DNA from: Undaria pinnatifida | Taxonomy: Eukaryota; Sar; Phaeophyceae; Laminariales; Alariaceae | Assembly (NCBI GenBank): GCA_012845835.1 | Contig: JABAKD010000016.1 | Location: 5,197,919-5,261,918, forward strand | Length of the DNA stretch: 64,000 bases | Reading direction: 5' to 3' | Shown here: in pieces, positions 1 to 12,197 of the stretch | How positions within the stretch are numbered: the stretch's first letter is position 1 | How the letters are laid out: the number at the start of each line of letters is the position of its first letter | Position numbers and translations under genes: made by a program | Notes under the pieces: model-generated | Database searches by the model: none | What the model was told of the DNA's origin: nothing | What the model saw: only the letters and a program-made list of their open reading frames with translations

Positions 1-112
1 CACATAGAACCCCTTTCGCCCCCCCCCTCCCCCCTGGCCAAACTCCTCCCCACAATGCAACCGCTACTCAATTAACAACGCAACACGCCTCGGGGCTACG
101 CAGCTTCCCCAC

Positions 113-3100
113 CTTGCCGGAGGCCGATGTGCGCACGTGGTTGGCGGGCGGCGGGGCGGGGTCCGTCGAGGGCTCCCTTGTGACGACGCGCGAGAGCCCG
201 AAGTCGCAAACCTTTACCGTGCAGTCCTCGTTCAGCAAAATGTTCGCCGGCTATATATTTTAGTTTCATTCACATCACGAACAAACAAACGCACAGCCCC
301 AAAAACAAGATGAGGGCGAACAAATAAACAGTGGGGGGGGGGCAGAGGGGGAAAAACGGGAGAAAAACGGGAGAAAAAAAGCAAAAGCAAGAGCGAACAA
401 AGCGAACAAAAACAGCACGAGACACAACAGCGGGGGGGGAGGGGGGGGAGGTAGAGGAGCTCAGAGCGCAGGATAGTCCGGTGGAAAACGCCCAATTGCG
501 CCAAAATAATTGCAAGCATAACGGATACCAGATATATGCCTGTCAGATTTACATCGTACATACCTTGCTCAGGCTCGTAATACTAGACAAACAGCCAAAC
601 TAAGCCGCTTATTCAGTCAAAAATGCCCCTAATTATGCCAAAGCAATCGCCACTATCAGCATAATGGATAACAGGTATAAGCCTACTGGGTTTATATGTT
701 TACATCGTACATACCTTGATGTCGCGATGAATGACGTGCGCGCTGTGCACGTACTTAAGGCCGACGAGCATCTTGTACAGAAAAAGCTTCACGTGCTCAT
801 CGGTCAGGAACTGCGGCGATCGAATGAGCTTGTACAGATCGGTGTCTACAAACTCGAAAACCTGCCGCGATGGGGAAGGGAGGTCAGATCACCGGCGGCC
901 CACCAAGAGTGAGATTAGGAAGGGAGCGAGAGCGTCACAGGCTTCGCCGCACCCGGAAGCGTCAGCCGCGCCAACCCGTAGAGTACGACAAGGCAAGGCA
1001 AGGCAAGACAAGGCAAGGTGCCAACTGCAAAAAGATGTGGACGAAGAGCCAAAGGAACACTCACGAGGTAGAGGTCTCTGAAGTCATCGTAGGCGGGCGG
1101 CGGCATGATGACGTCCCTGAGGTGGATGATCTCGTCGTTCCGCATGTGTCGGAGGATGAACATCTCCCTGTAGATGCGCTTCGCGTCCACCTGCCACGGG
1201 CACCGAATATCACGCAAAAGCACGCACAACACACACATGTGTAACAAAGGTATCAGCATTATACAACATTGATAACATTAAAAAGGTACATGCGCATTTA
1301 CACCAGCATACGACAGGAACACCGCACACACGCTTGAGTTAAGAAGGGCACATCATGACTATTAAGGATAAGAAAGCTACAATGGGCATCACCGGCGGCC
1401 TGGACTGTCGCCGGTCGCCGTCTCGTGTGATCCCCATACTGAAAAACCGATAACTGCCGTGCTGTAGCGGAAGATGGAGCTCAGACTCCAAAGCCAAGAG
1501 TGTGTGCACTCCACACTGCATTGTGCCCATGTGGAATAAGAAGAGCATCTAGGTGCTACCGTACGCATGCTAGGTCACATGCCCTACACATATCTGGCTG
1601 CTGTTTAGCTGTTTGTTGTTGTTGCTCCACATACTCAAACTCATCAGGGGATGGTCGACCGCACCTCCTGCAGTTATACGTACCTTCAGCAAAAGAAAAC
1701 CGAAAAAAAACATACGCTTCCAAACACGAAAATCCCCTCTTGAAAAGTGCATATTTATGTCGAAACCCTCGGAAAAAAACTGCCGGTGATCTGCTGCGCT
1801 GTTGTTCCTGCTGTACAGCTGATGCTGTACACGCATAGCTCCATAGGAAGGTTCGATTGCCACAGCTACCTGTTGTACATATCATACGATGCTCCGCAGA
1901 AAGGTTCCATGTCAGCTGCTGCTGCGCACACGCACGTGTCCGAGTATGGCTGATACCTGCGGATCCTACTACGCCCGCAAAAGTTTTCCACGGAGCCTGG
2001 ATGGCATTTTTTCCGGGCGTTTCGATCATGTCTTGGTAATGGATCTGAGCACACAGCCGCCCGCGCAGGTTCCCACAACGGCGGCGCCGGTAGGGTAGTC
2101 GACGCCCCCGGAAGATTGGAGTCAGAAAGGACGTACCGCAAAGAAATACGCGAAAAAGGAGGCCCTGTCGTGAGGCCATGCGCCAAATCGCTTACAGAGG
2201 AGGATTGTTCGGACATTTCGTCGTAGATTCCTACATCGAAGCCTAGGCCCTACGGCGCTGAGCCGGCGCATCCGCAGCGCCCGCTTTCGCAGCCGAGGCC
2301 GGGGCATGCTTCGGCAAAGAAACCGTGCAGAAACGCGGTCAGAGGCGGTAAAGATTCTCCGACTAAAAACTTGTTAGGTCCGCGTGCGAACTAAGATAGG
2401 TATCTTTACATCACACATACAAGACCGACACAACACACATACCTGGTATAAGCAAGGAAAAACATACCTACCAGCACAAGACAGACACGGCACACATACA
2501 TGCAACGCACAACGAACACAATAAGAAAGTACTGCACTGCCCTACGCTGCACTGCTCTAAACTGACCTCGCTGTTGAATACATTCAAGACCCGCTTGACG
2601 GCAACCAGGCCCCCCTTCTCCAGATCTTCGCACTGCGCCACCTCACCATAAGACCCGCGCCCCAGGGTGCGGATGAACTGCAACGCGCACAGGGTTACAG
2701 TTAGGTTAGTTTAATCCCGTATGACGATTAGGATTGGGTTACGTATATCCCGGATAGGGTTAGGGTTGGGGTTGTTGCATACCGTCGAGGACTAGGGTTA
2801 AGTTAGTCACATCCTGTACAGAACAACGAAAGATCGGAGCGAACGGCGCGCAGCGATACCGACCGCCCCCCCTCCCCCCCCTTCCGTCCACCCCCCCCCC
2901 CCCCCCCCCCCTTCCTATCGGAGAGGGTTCCGTTCCACGCGGCCGTCACTACTCACCCTGTAACGGCTGCCAATCTCCCACTTGTCTCGCTCGCCCCGCG
3001 GTCTGGGACCAGAGCAGGCAGGCGTGGCCGTACCCGACTCCGGCACAACCGACCAAGGCCCTTCCGGCCTCCTGCCACCGCCGCCGCCGCCGCGGGGAGT

Positions 3101-6100
3101 AGGGCTGCGCGCCGTCCCGCGGTTACGCCCAGCTTCCGCACCTTGGTCGCCCAAGTAAGGCGAGTTTCCCACATCGTTATCGCTAACCTGGGAGCGCAGT
3201 AAAACGTAGGTGCGGGAGTGTACGGAGGGTGTGTGCCCGGGGGGTGGGAAGAAGGGGCGAGGGGAGCGGCGGGGGTAGATAGGGTGTTGATGTCGGCTTA
3301 ACTAGCTGCAGAGGCCGCATACAGAGTGACGACAGTATTATTATCCCGGTGATGATGGGAGAGAGAGCAGCAGCGTCGTTCGTACACCGCAAAACAACAA
3401 AAACAACAGCAACAACGACAATGACGACGACAACGACAACAACAGCAACCCCTGCTCCCCCGATAAAATTATTGGACTTTTCAATCCATGCGGTGCCAGA
3501 CCACAAGAGACCAACACCAAAACAAGAAAGGCCGAGAAAAAAAAGGACGCACACACTCTCAATACCAAAACTTGACAAACCGAACGCACGTCTATACCCC
3601 GGAAGAACCGATCCCGGGTCTAGTCCAATCAATGACGCCGCACCTCGTAATCTTCTTGCTCGTCCTCATCCTCCTCCTCCTCGTCCTCCTCTTCCTCCAC
3701 CTCCCGATCGATCACATCTTCATACATCGCTGGGGTCAAATTCTTAACCCTCCCGAGTCCCGACAAATGGGTACCCGCCCGCCCGAACTCTCCCCCCCCC
3801 TCCCTTATAACGCCCACCCCCCGGCCCCTTTGTCCCTCCCCACCAATATCCCCACCCCCTAACCGTGCATCAGCACCATCACCAGCGCTAGGCAATTCTC
3901 GATCCCACACCCTCTTCCTGAACCCTCCGCCCACCCCTGAAGTGCCTACGCCCGCCGCCCCGGCCCCCCGCCACCGCACGGCCTCTTCCGCCTCTGCCCC
4001 CTCCGAAGCAAGTCGTCTCCTGTCGCCCTGCGGCGCGGCGTCAACGCCTCCAACGCCCTCCGCGGCCGCACCCGCTGCGCGCCCGTGGCCGCTATCACCC
4101 GAGGTGTCATCCTGCGTGGTCATCGTCCGTGACGATGAATCTGTCGTCTCTCGTGAGTCCCCTCTCTCTACCCCGCTCCGCCCGCCGCCGCGGCCTCCGT
4201 CCCCACTAACGTCTCTGTAATCATTACCGCCGCCGCCGTACCCACCGGCCGCCGGTCCGTAACCCCCAACAACGGCGTTTTCCCTCATCAAACCGTTCCT
4301 GTGATCACCCCCCTCGTACCAAGGGGGGCGGTGGCAGCTTCCCGAGGTACCACCACCACCACCACCACCAGCAAAGGTCGCAGCGGCAGAGGTCGCAGAC
4401 GCAGTGGCATTCGCAGCGACCGTTGCCGGCGGCGGGCGCGTCTGTGGCGGAGTAACGCTGGCCGAGTAATAGCCCACATGCCCATACGGCTGGACGGGGG
4501 CATACTCTTGCGGCGGGGCCGAATACGCAGCCGCTCCGCCGCCCGCCGCCGCAGCCGCAGCCGCGCCAGCGGTCGCCGTCGCCGCCGCCGCGGAGGCTGA
4601 CTGATGGTGAGAGCGCGCCCCCATCTGACCCGGACGGTGGTGGTGGTGGTGGTTGGAAAAGGATGAACTACCGGAGGCGGCGTGGGACGCCGCCGCTGCA
4701 GTTGTTGCCGCCGCGGCTGCGGCAGCAGCCGCCATCGCCGGCGTGTCGGGGGAAACTTTCTTGGCAAACGCGGGGTACGCCGCGTGCGGGGTGACCATGG
4801 GAGACGTTGTTCGGTTCTGGGAATCGGACAGAAAGGTGGCGACGGGTAGTGATCCATGTTTTAGGAGATAGAGTGCGTGGGGGGGGGACGGTGGGCAGGG
4901 GCAGGGTGGGTTGGGGGGGAGGTTGGAGTTAAGCCGCTGAAATGGTGGTTGGTAGCGGAGTGAGGCGATGGGCGCGGTGAGGTGTAGGCTACAAGGCGGT
5001 ATTTGGCGGGGGACCTGGGGAGCAACGATGCAAAGTCACACGACACACCCACGCCCCGTTCCACTGTGGACTGGATATGTATTTACTACCGAGAATTCAA
5101 CGTTAGGGTACTTACAACACCAGAATAAAATAAAAAGTATCGAACAAGACAACACAAAAAAAATAGTTAAAAAAAATATGTTATATTACATATTACATGA
5201 AGAAAACGAGAAACCGAACAAACGAGAAAGCACAAACACAAAAACGTAACGCCTGCAGACAACACCGCAGCACCACATCCTAGAGCACACCATAGTCCTA
5301 ACCAAACAGCTGCCGCATGCCCATCTACGTTGGTCGACGCCCAGCACTACCAACTCCCCCTCCCCCCCCTCCTCCCGCCTCCCTCCCCCCCCCCCCCCCC
5401 CCCCGACCCCCCCCGCCCCCTCCCCCCTCTCTTGTCGCTATTTGGGCAATCACCGCCCCCCGCCCCGTCCCTTCTCCCCTGCCGCTATTTCGGCACTCAC
5501 CGCGCGGAGGAAGAACATCGATGCCGGAGCTACGCCCAAAGGAGACGCCACCTTCCCCCCTGCACCAGCCGTCGCACCACCCCTCATCGACCCAGACATG
5601 GCCGAATCTCCTCTCGGAAGCTGCTGCCGCCGAACGGATGGAACGGCATGGGACAGGACGGGACGGGATGGAACGGGATGGTAGGGGCAGGGCGGGACAG
5701 GGGGCAACGGGACGGGACGGTATAGGACAGGACGGGACGGGAAAGGACGGGACGGGACCGGACGGAAGAATGCGGGATACGGCGGAACGGGACGGGACGG
5801 CGCGTGGTGGAACGGGACGGGGGAGGATGGGACGGGGCGGGGAGTGATGGGACGGGGCGGGGAGTGATGGGACGGGGCGGGGAGTGATGGGACGGGGCGG
5901 GGCGGACACGAGGAAAGGTTACCCCCCAACATCACGTCTAGCTCCGACAGGGTAAAAGTTGGTCTGATAGTATGAGCCATGGTACGGCAGAGGTTTGTAC
6001 CCTGGTACTGTGCAGCATTTCGTTTCTGAGGCTCCTCATTTGAGGGCGTGTATGCCTTTTCTCATTTCTAATTTCTCATCTCATTGTATGCATTTGTCAT

Positions 6101-6626
6101 TTCACCTTCTGAGGCAAAAACTGATTTGGGGGGGAAAACAAATGTGCCACACGATTAACAATCCCATGGTCCAGGTATATCAATCAATAAAAGTAGTAGT
6201 AGTAGCAGTAGTAGTAGTAGTAGTAGTAGCAATAGCAACAGAAAAAGCATGCGGTTTGCGTGCGGTAACAAACACGAAGCAGACTTTCGTCCGCTCAACG
6301 CCGAGGTCTGCAGCGAAAAAATAAAACGGCGGTTCGCATCAAGTCCCCAGCTCTTAGACGGACTCGGGTAAACTCACCAGATAGCCCTCATTTCCCGTGA
6401 AGGAGACGCTTTTCCTTCGCAGTTGTTTCGGCGGAAAAGGCGGGAGATCCCCGCAGCCCTCAAGCCCTACCGCCACCCCTACCCCCCCCGCTAAACCGCC
6501 TCCGCCCACCCCCCCGCCGCCACCGCCTCCAACGCCGCTCCCGCTGGAAATTCCGCCAACGCTTCCGCCCGTCGCGTTACCAAGGGCTTCACGCCCTCGC
6601 TCCCCCGAGAAAGAAACGTCTCCCAT
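113..6626 (-). CDS. MAP kinase (CMGC Ser/Thr kinase) with long low-complexity N-terminus; 3' end beyond window
   Basis: Phosphorylates Ser/Thr-Pro sites in a MAPK cascade. Exons in order: 6626-6378, 5620-5501, 4816-3644, 3187-2957, 2677-2567, 1190-1065, 861-715, 250-113, all joined in phase 0; 765 residues are visible. Kinase landmarks read through the junctions: glycine loop GRGSYGEV, VAVKR lysine, DAKRIYREMFILRHM helix C, MPPPAYDDFRDLYL, VFEFVDTDLYK, HSAHVIHRDIKPANILL and DFGLSR. The set VDAKRIYRE, DTDLYK and HRDIKPAN is characteristic of MAPKs. About 580 residues precede the kinase: Gly-rich, poly-Ala, a five-His run, Pro/Tyr-rich and an acidic EEEEDEEEEDEDE tract. ATG 6626 is the first ATG after an in-frame stop. 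The activation-loop TxY and the C-lobe lie outside, so the subfamily cannot be told. Exons upstream of 3644 are less certain than the kinase exons. Confidence 0.85.
1191..2566 (-). other. Largest intron of the MAP kinase gene
   Basis: Lies between the exon ending NSE (donor GAG|GTCAGT) and the exon starting VDAKRIYRE (acceptor GGCAG). It contains open frames on both strands, up to about 200 codons, but none resembles a known protein and the kinase reads directly across it. One TACCTGGTA nonamer is near 2441. Confidence 0.7.
2678..2956 (-). other. MAP kinase intron with short telomere-like stretch and poly-C tract
   Basis: This intron separates the exon ending GSRYR from the exon starting FIRTLGRG. 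On the plus strand it has a TAGGGTTAGGGTTGGGGTT stretch near 2756 and C homopolymer runs at about 2864-2911. The telomere-like part is only two to three units. Confidence 0.6.
3188..3643 (-). other. MAP kinase intron after the acidic tract
   Basis: Donor GAG|GTGCGG at 3643 and acceptor GCTCCCAG at 3188 join QEDYE to VSDNDVGN in phase 0. The intron carries an ACA/ACG-rich simple repeat near 3390-3450 and otherwise nothing recognisable. Confidence 0.6.
4817..5500 (-). other. MAP kinase N-terminal intron with C-rich tract
   Basis: Donor GCG|GTGAGT at 5500 and acceptor GATTCCCAG at 4817. The plus strand holds a C-homopolymer-rich stretch at about 5347-5430, which may be polymorphic or hard to sequence. 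Confidence 0.45.
5621..6377 (-). other. First MAP kinase intron with pentamer satellite
   Basis: Donor CTG|GTGAGT at 6377 and acceptor GGCAGCAG at 5621. It contains the GACGG pentamer array and a short GTA run (about 6195-6235). Confidence 0.5.
5644..5900 (+). repeat. Pentanucleotide microsatellite (GGACG-type)
   Basis: Degenerate GGGAC/GGACG units run for about 250 bp. They turn into a three-copy longer unit (GATGGGACGGGGCGGGGAGT) near 5827-5890. Long open frames in this stretch come from the absence of stops in the repeat. Confidence 0.9.
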
Positions 6627-7600
6627 TTCGCAGAAAACGTTCCTTAGACTACTCTTTATACTTGTTTTCCTCAGTAAGTTTTATGCCTGCGTAGCGGGTT
6701 TTTTCTGAATGAGTTCTGCCTTATCTTATTTTTTTCTCAAAAAGTTCTGCCTGATTAACGTATGTTCTTCCTCTCACAAGTACTGCCTGCAGCCGTTCTA
6801 TAACTCTGATAGAAAGCTAGCGGATGTCGTAGACTATTGCTAGAGCTGCAGAGCAGTATTATTAGCTGCCGACGCGAAGTTTACTTCAAGAGGCCACTGT
6901 ACACCCTCCTCAACTAATCAACTCTAGAAATACGAGCCAACTGGTTGTTCGCAAAGCTCCGTCGTATTTAACTAAGCCAGCGAAAAGCAGAGCCGAGGGG
7001 GGGGAAGGGGGCAAGCGGGACGGGGGCGGAGGGGGGAGGCGGGACGGGGGCGGGGGCGGGACGGGAAGGGAGGGGGGGGGGGGTGATGCGATGCGACATG
7101 AACCATTTTTTCCTACGATGGAATATGCTCTTATTGTCGTCGAACACAAAACACGATAGTCCAGAGCGAGACAAAAGCGGCATACGACTCGTCAAGTGGT
7201 TACGTTATGTTCGTACATGCACAACCCCGGGTAGTGTGCGCAGAGCTTGTTGGGGCTAGCGGCGTAGAGAAAAGACGAGACACGACAGGGTAAGACAAGA
7301 CAAGAAAAAGACGAGGCAGGACAAGACAAAGCAAAACAAGGCCCGCAGTGGCCATGATTCGTCACATATCACACATGACCCAAAACAAAATCAGATCTTC
7401 GACCCAATGCAAAAATCGGATCTTCCGACCGACATATTCGGAAGGCTAAACTGCGGGGAGATCGGTAACCGCGCTTTTTCCCCACGCTTCTCAGCGAACC
7501 GGTCACAGAAGAACCGAATTGTAGACATTCCGAACCAAACCTATCCATAGTAAGATCGAGGCAGCGATTCTGAACCGAACCGACTCGGAAAAATTATGGG
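6627..7600. other. Upstream flank of the MAP kinase gene; no gene seen
   Basis: No conserved coding segment is recognisable. The stretch holds a G-rich tract (about 6993-7084) with GGGACGGGGGC-type units and an AAGACAAG-type purine stretch near 7270-7340. It should contain the promoter of the kinase gene, but no defined motif stands out. Confidence 0.5.
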
Positions 7601-7617
7601 AGCACAGAACCGAACTG

Positions 7618-7795
7618 AATTGAACCGACCCGAACCGAACCGAACCGAACCGAACCGAACCGAACCGAACCGAACCAAACCGAATCGAACCAAGCCGAAC
7701 CGAATCGAACCAAACCGAACCGAACCGAATCGGACCGAACCGGACCGAACCGGACCGAACCAAACCGAGCTCACACCGAACCAAACCGAACCTGA
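7618..7795 (+). repeat. (CCGAA)n pentanucleotide microsatellite
   Basis: About 35 units of CCGAA, perfect in the first half and with AAT/GGA variants towards the right end. The pentamer keeps all frames open as a 5-residue peptide repeat, which is not evidence of coding. Confidence 0.95.
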
Positions 7796-7990
7796 ACCGC
7801 ACTCCAAGAGGGACGAATCAACCCGACCCTTGGTACAGAATACAGAATACAGGCGAGTACGTCCAATACTGACGTCCAGATATATGTTTCTGTACATACT
7901 GGTGAATACCGTTGTGGGCACCTGCTGCGCGGTAGGAAAGTAGAGGAGAGTAGTAACATTTGAATGCTACTGCAAGCAAGCAGCAGCAGC

Positions 7991-8024
7991 GTAGTAGTAG
8001 TTGTTGTAGTAGTATCATAGTAAC

Positions 8025-8063
<39 letters not shown>

Positions 8064-8065
8064 TA
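7991..8065 (+). repeat. (GTA)n trinucleotide microsatellite
   Basis: Runs of GTAGTAGTA with short interruptions (TTG, TATCATAG) in the first half, then about 12 perfect units. Confidence 0.95.
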
Positions 8066-8220
8066 GATGGCAGTGTAGTGCACTGCAGTTGTGTAAAATC
8101 ATAGTACAGCAGTATCATACGATACGAGTAGAATTCATGTTGATAGTTCACTTTTCCCTTAAGACAGGCAAGCGTATCGCGAGCGGCATCATCAGCAAGA
8201 GTAGCCAGCCGAGATGGTAT

Positions 8221-8780
8221 TGATACGAAGCGACCGTGACCGTGACCGTGACCATGACGCTGATGGTGATGAAAATCATGATGGTGTTGGTGACGGTTAT
8301 GTTGATTGACTGTGGCGATAACGATGGTAATGACGATGATGATTGCCGGTAATATCACCATGATCATGATCACGACGACATTCACTATGACGATGATAAT
8401 GATGATGGTGGTGATGATGATGATGATGATGATGGTCATGATGATTATGATGACTATGACGATCAACAATCATGGCGATCGTGACGATGTTGAATGACTG
8501 CGACGACAACGATGGTGATGATAATGATGACGATGACGATATTGATGACAACGACGGCGATGTTCACTTCAACGATGTCGAATGTTGTGCAGTTCTCACA
8601 ATCGCTCATTTTGCGGAAGAAGCGATGTAGGTTCGACGTCTAATCTGTGGAAACACGCATCCCTGATGATGGCGATGACGAAGATGATGGCGAGGACGAA
8701 GATGGCGATATTCACGATCCCGATGACTTGATGACGATGATAGTGATTATGATGACGATGGTGATGAATATCAATGGGAA
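8221..8780 (+). repeat. GAT/GAC-rich degenerate trinucleotide block
   Basis: It starts with three GACCGT hexamers and continues as imperfect GATGATGAC units with GGT/AAT variants over about 550 bp, split by a non-repetitive gap near 8580-8660. The His/Asp/Met-rich open frames it creates are repeat artefacts. Confidence 0.9.
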
Positions 8781-8821
8781 AACATCGCAAGGGTATATTA
8801 TGAAAAAAAATATACCAGGTA

Positions 8822-9530
8822 CACTCTAGCTGTGAGATCCAAGATTTTGTCGAAACTCATCTTTGCAAGCTGTGTGTGATACTCCGATCGCGCGTATTAC
8901 GGGTTGTGTGTCCTCATTAAGGATATAGGCAGGCGGCTCCCCTTCGTACTACCGGCAGTGTAGCTATCATGGTCAACAGGTGATGTTAAGTCAGTCTGTG
9001 CGCGGAAACTTTAAAACCCGAAGGGTGCGCCAGCTAGCGTTGGGCTGCGAAAGCAACTGAGTTAAATCGACACACGACGCGTATGAAAATACGTGGAAGT
9101 GTGGTGAGCTAAAGCTTTATTTTTCCCCATCCGCCGGAGGATAAAAAAAAAAAAAAATCAAAACCCGTTTTTGAGGAGGACAAAACCTGACAGCTGTGGA
9201 AGGAAATGCATCAGTGTATCAAGTGTATCCTGTTAAAAAGTCGTGAGGGGAGGGCGGAGTTTTCAAGGGCATGGGGGCCTGGGTTTGAACAAGAGGGAGC
9301 GGGGGGGGAGGGGGGGGGGCGGGGGGACGAGTAAGGCAACTCAATCTGTGCGTGGAAACTATAAATCCATCAAGGGGATAAATGGTTCTGGAAGGAATGC
9401 ACCAGTTTCTCATGTATATCCTGCAAGTCGTACAACCAGTGAGGACAGGGCGGAGTGTTCGAGGGGGTGGGGTGGGGGGGGGGGGGGGGGGGGGCAAAAG
9501 GGTTTTTAACAGCTTTAGATCGCATATATA
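8822..9530 (+). repeat. R1 dispersed repeat, copy 1 (interrupted)
   Basis: It opens with GCTGTGAGATCCAAG and TTTGCAAGCTGTGTGTGATA, runs through GTCAGTCTGTGCGCGGAAAC, and ends in a G-homopolymer near 9472-9495. Copies at 25395-26070 and 28600-29160 have the same order of blocks. The GTGCGYGGAAACTATAAA monomer occurs twice, about 330 bp apart here because of an insertion. I see no protein domain in it. Confidence 0.85.
9021..9159 (+). mobile_element. 139-bp poly(A)-ended SINE-like element, copy 1, nested in R1
   Basis: It starts AAGGGTGCGCCAGCTAGCG, passes through TTCCCCATCCGCCGGAGGAT and ends in a run of about 14 A. It interrupts R1 exactly at AAAACCCG, which is present on both sides (9013-9020 and 9160-9167) as a probable 8-bp target duplication. 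The other R1 copies lack the insert. A second, nearly identical copy is at 12052-12197. It has no coding capacity. Confidence 0.8.
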
Positions 9531-9619
9531 TCGTCGTTTTTGCTGCTGTGTTTTGGCTATCCCTCGGATAAACTTACGGTCGGACCAGCTCATGATCATC
9601 GCATTATTCATGATTACAG

Positions 9620-9800
9620 CAGCACAATTCGACGCGAGTCGACAAGGGATAAGTGCTGAAATTTCTCGCGATAGAAATTGAGGCGCGTGCCGTAGCGACG
9701 AGGGGGGAGCAGAGCCTACTTAGTGGCCTAGGATCTGAGTTACGACTAGGGAGGGAGAAGGAGAAATAAAGAGTGCGAAAATAATAAATGGCATGAGCAA
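9620..9800 (+). mobile_element. SINE family S2, headless copy
   Basis: Contains GAAATTTCTCGCGATAGAAA, AGGCGCGTGCCGTAG, GAGTTACGACTAGGGAGGGA and an A-run near 9799. These match, in reverse complement, the body of the tRNA-headed element at 16220-16546. The tRNA-like head is not visible here, so the copy is truncated. Confidence 0.6.
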
Positions 9801-9899
9801 AAAAAAAATCAGCATCACGCTGCTCTTGCCCTCTTTGCATACATCTTAGCGGTACTAAAGCCGCTACCGATTAACATGGCGGCACTAGTACGTACCTGG

Positions 9900-10175
9900 T
9901 ATTCGTTACGGCTGTGAGTTGGCCGATTTTATGCAACACGGGCATTAATACGGATGGAGTTGGCTGACTATGAGTCACCGACTATAGATATCAGTTTGCT
10001 AGGCATTCCCACTAGCGATACCAATACCGTTACCGGTTGCCACAGCGGTACTAATACGTACCAGTTACCTGTTGGTAATTATGGCTGTGAGTTGGCTGGC
10101 GATAAGTTACTCACTATAGATATTACATGGCTAGGTACTTCCCCCTAGCGATACCGATACCGTTACCGATTAAGG
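9900..10175 (+). repeat. Two-copy tandem repeat of about 135 bp
   Basis: The motifs GGAGTTGGCTG, ACTATAGATAT, GCTAGGCA/GGTA and CTAGCGATACCRATACCGTTACCG occur twice in the same order, beginning near 9955 and 10083. A shorter relic precedes them near 9905. Confidence 0.8.
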
Positions 10176-11830
10176 GGAGAATAGAGCGGGACAAGGTGCC
10201 CCCGATCGACCGATTGTTTAGCTATATTCGACTGTTGCTATAAATACTGGCATTGCATACCAGGCACACCAGGTACGAAGGACGTACTAAAATAATGAGC
10301 TGTTTATTTTTCGAAGTAATACTCATCATCGCGGTGTGTGTGTAGCCACCGAAGTACATATTGATGCCTTTACGTCTCATGTGTAGGACTATAACAATGA
10401 GGATGTTTCCTCCTTCGGCAAAAAACTCATAACTGCGAAGAGTGTAGGCTCACCGTAATACCCGGTACATATGATATATCTGGTATATATTGTCATGGGT
10501 CTGTAGATGGGTCTGTGTGGGTCTGTGCGTGGTTCTGTGCGTGGCTCTGTGTGTGCGTATGTGCGTGGGTTTTGTGCGGGTCAGTGTGTGGGCATTTCCC
10601 TAAAACAAGATCGTCTAAACATACCAGTGCTCGTAGATATACGCTTTATACCAGAGCTACAAGTAGACACGCAGAGAGCCGATCCCGATAACCCGGCGTT
10701 TACGCATGGAAGTGGACGAGTAAGAAAATTCGTAGAAGCTGCGCTCGTTCCGTCGCAAGCAGTCATCGTGAATCTTTAGAAGGGATTCGGCAAGTACAAG
10801 GCAGTCGTGCCTCTTTACTCTGCACTGCACACAAAAGATTCATATATTAACAACAGTAGTTAATACTAGGTATCAGGTACGACTATCAACATCAATATTG
10901 TAAAAGTACCCGGACTCTTCCACGCAGATAGCACGAAAAAAAAATAACCCTGGTGGCATGCAAGGGAGCTACTGGTCACTGGCCTACTATCCTCCTCGAG
11001 GAATGCGGGAAGAGTACGACCGACGTATCACGCAGCTTGCAGAGTTTAGAGTCGATATCGATCTATCGGGAAAACTCCCTGACGGATTATTGTTGTGATG
11101 TAGATTTACACCAAAAGGAGGCAACTACAGCAGTAGAAGTGCAGCGAAAACCACTGAGGATGATTGCTGCTGCGTGCCGTCGTAAAGGCATTGTCCCCCC
11201 ACCCCGCTTTTGCACTTGATGCTCTGTGACGATTTATAGGTGTCTGCCCACCGCCCCAACGCAAGTACCACTGCATCTGCTACCTGCTTGTATATAAACA
11301 CCGACCAGGGTACCTGGTATGGCAACAACTCATGTCAACCCTTTTGCAACTCATGTCAACCCTTTTGGGAAGAAAGAATAGCGATCAAAAAGCAACAAGT
11401 GCAGCAGTACCAAGTAGGTAGTAATGCAGTAATAATGCAGTAATATCAACCTTCTCGGAAGAGGGTGAAACAAGCAACAGCAGGACCAGTACCAGCATGC
11501 TGTGCGCGTATCGTACTATACATCTCCTTGCATTGAACTTCGTGCACATTCCCTGCCCGAGTAGCCCGAGCTGCTCCATGTGGCCGATGCTGTAATCATC
11601 AATCATTATCGATCATCATCAATCATCATCCATATTCATGCTACAATCATGATTAATGTTCATATTACGATCACCATCTATGTTCACCCTTTGACCATCA
11701 TCCATGTTCGTGCTGTAATCACCGTTCATGTTCATGCTATAATCATCATCCATGGTCCACATTTTTTTACCTCTCAAATCGCAAAAGGGATACCAGGTAG
11801 TCTACGCTATTAACAGCAGTTAATTAAAAC
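10176..11830. other. No supported gene
   Basis: The stretch has short GTGTGGGTCTGTGCGTGG units near 10498-10590, an imperfect ATCATCATCCATATTCATG repeat near 11590-11760, and one TACCTGGTA and one TACCAGGTA motif. No conserved protein segment or tRNA was recognised. Confidence 0.5.
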
Positions 11831-12051
11831 TATGTGCCATCCATATCCTATTCCAGCCCCGCCGAGTACCCTCGCCTGGCCCATGCTATAATCGACATCC
11901 GTTTTCAACCCCTTTTCTCTCTTCTTGAGTCTCAGAGAGGTTACCGTACAACGTCCAAGACAACACGCCACACACCACCCGGAACGAATTTCAGAGACGA
12001 TGTGCTTCAAAACAGGGTATGACGCACGCAACGAAAAAAAACTACAATGGG

Positions 12052-12197
12052 ACCCGAAGGGTGCGCCAGCTAGCGTTGGGCTGCGAAAGCAACTGAGTTA
12101 AACCGACACACGACGCGTATGAAAATACGTGGAAGTGTGGTGAGCTAAAGCTTTATTTTTCCCCATCCGCCGGAGGATGAAAAAAAAAAAAAAAACT
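12052..12197 (+). mobile_element. Poly(A)-ended SINE-like element, copy 2
   Basis: Near-identical to the element nested at 9021-9159 (differences include AAATCG/AAACCG and GGATA/GGATG), again ending in about 15 A. The high identity of the two copies suggests recent mobilisation. No clear target duplication is visible here. Confidence 0.8.

Noticed and set aside
1556..2179. 207-codon frame on the minus strand
   Set aside because: It lies inside a MAP kinase intron that the kinase reading crosses cleanly, several overlapping frames on both strands are also open, and no domain is visible.
2740..2790. Interstitial telomere
   Set aside because: Only two to three TAGGGTT-like units; too short to mean a former chromosome end.
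3942..4857. Overlapping long frames opposite and beside the MAP kinase extension
   Set aside because: They are shadows of the GC-rich, low-complexity exon; only the 4816-3644 minus frame is in phase with the kinase exons.
7503..8550. Long frames of Arg/Phe/Gly/Ser and His/Asp/Met composition
   Set aside because: They are translations of the CCGAA pentamer and the GTA and GAT/GAC trinucleotide repeats.
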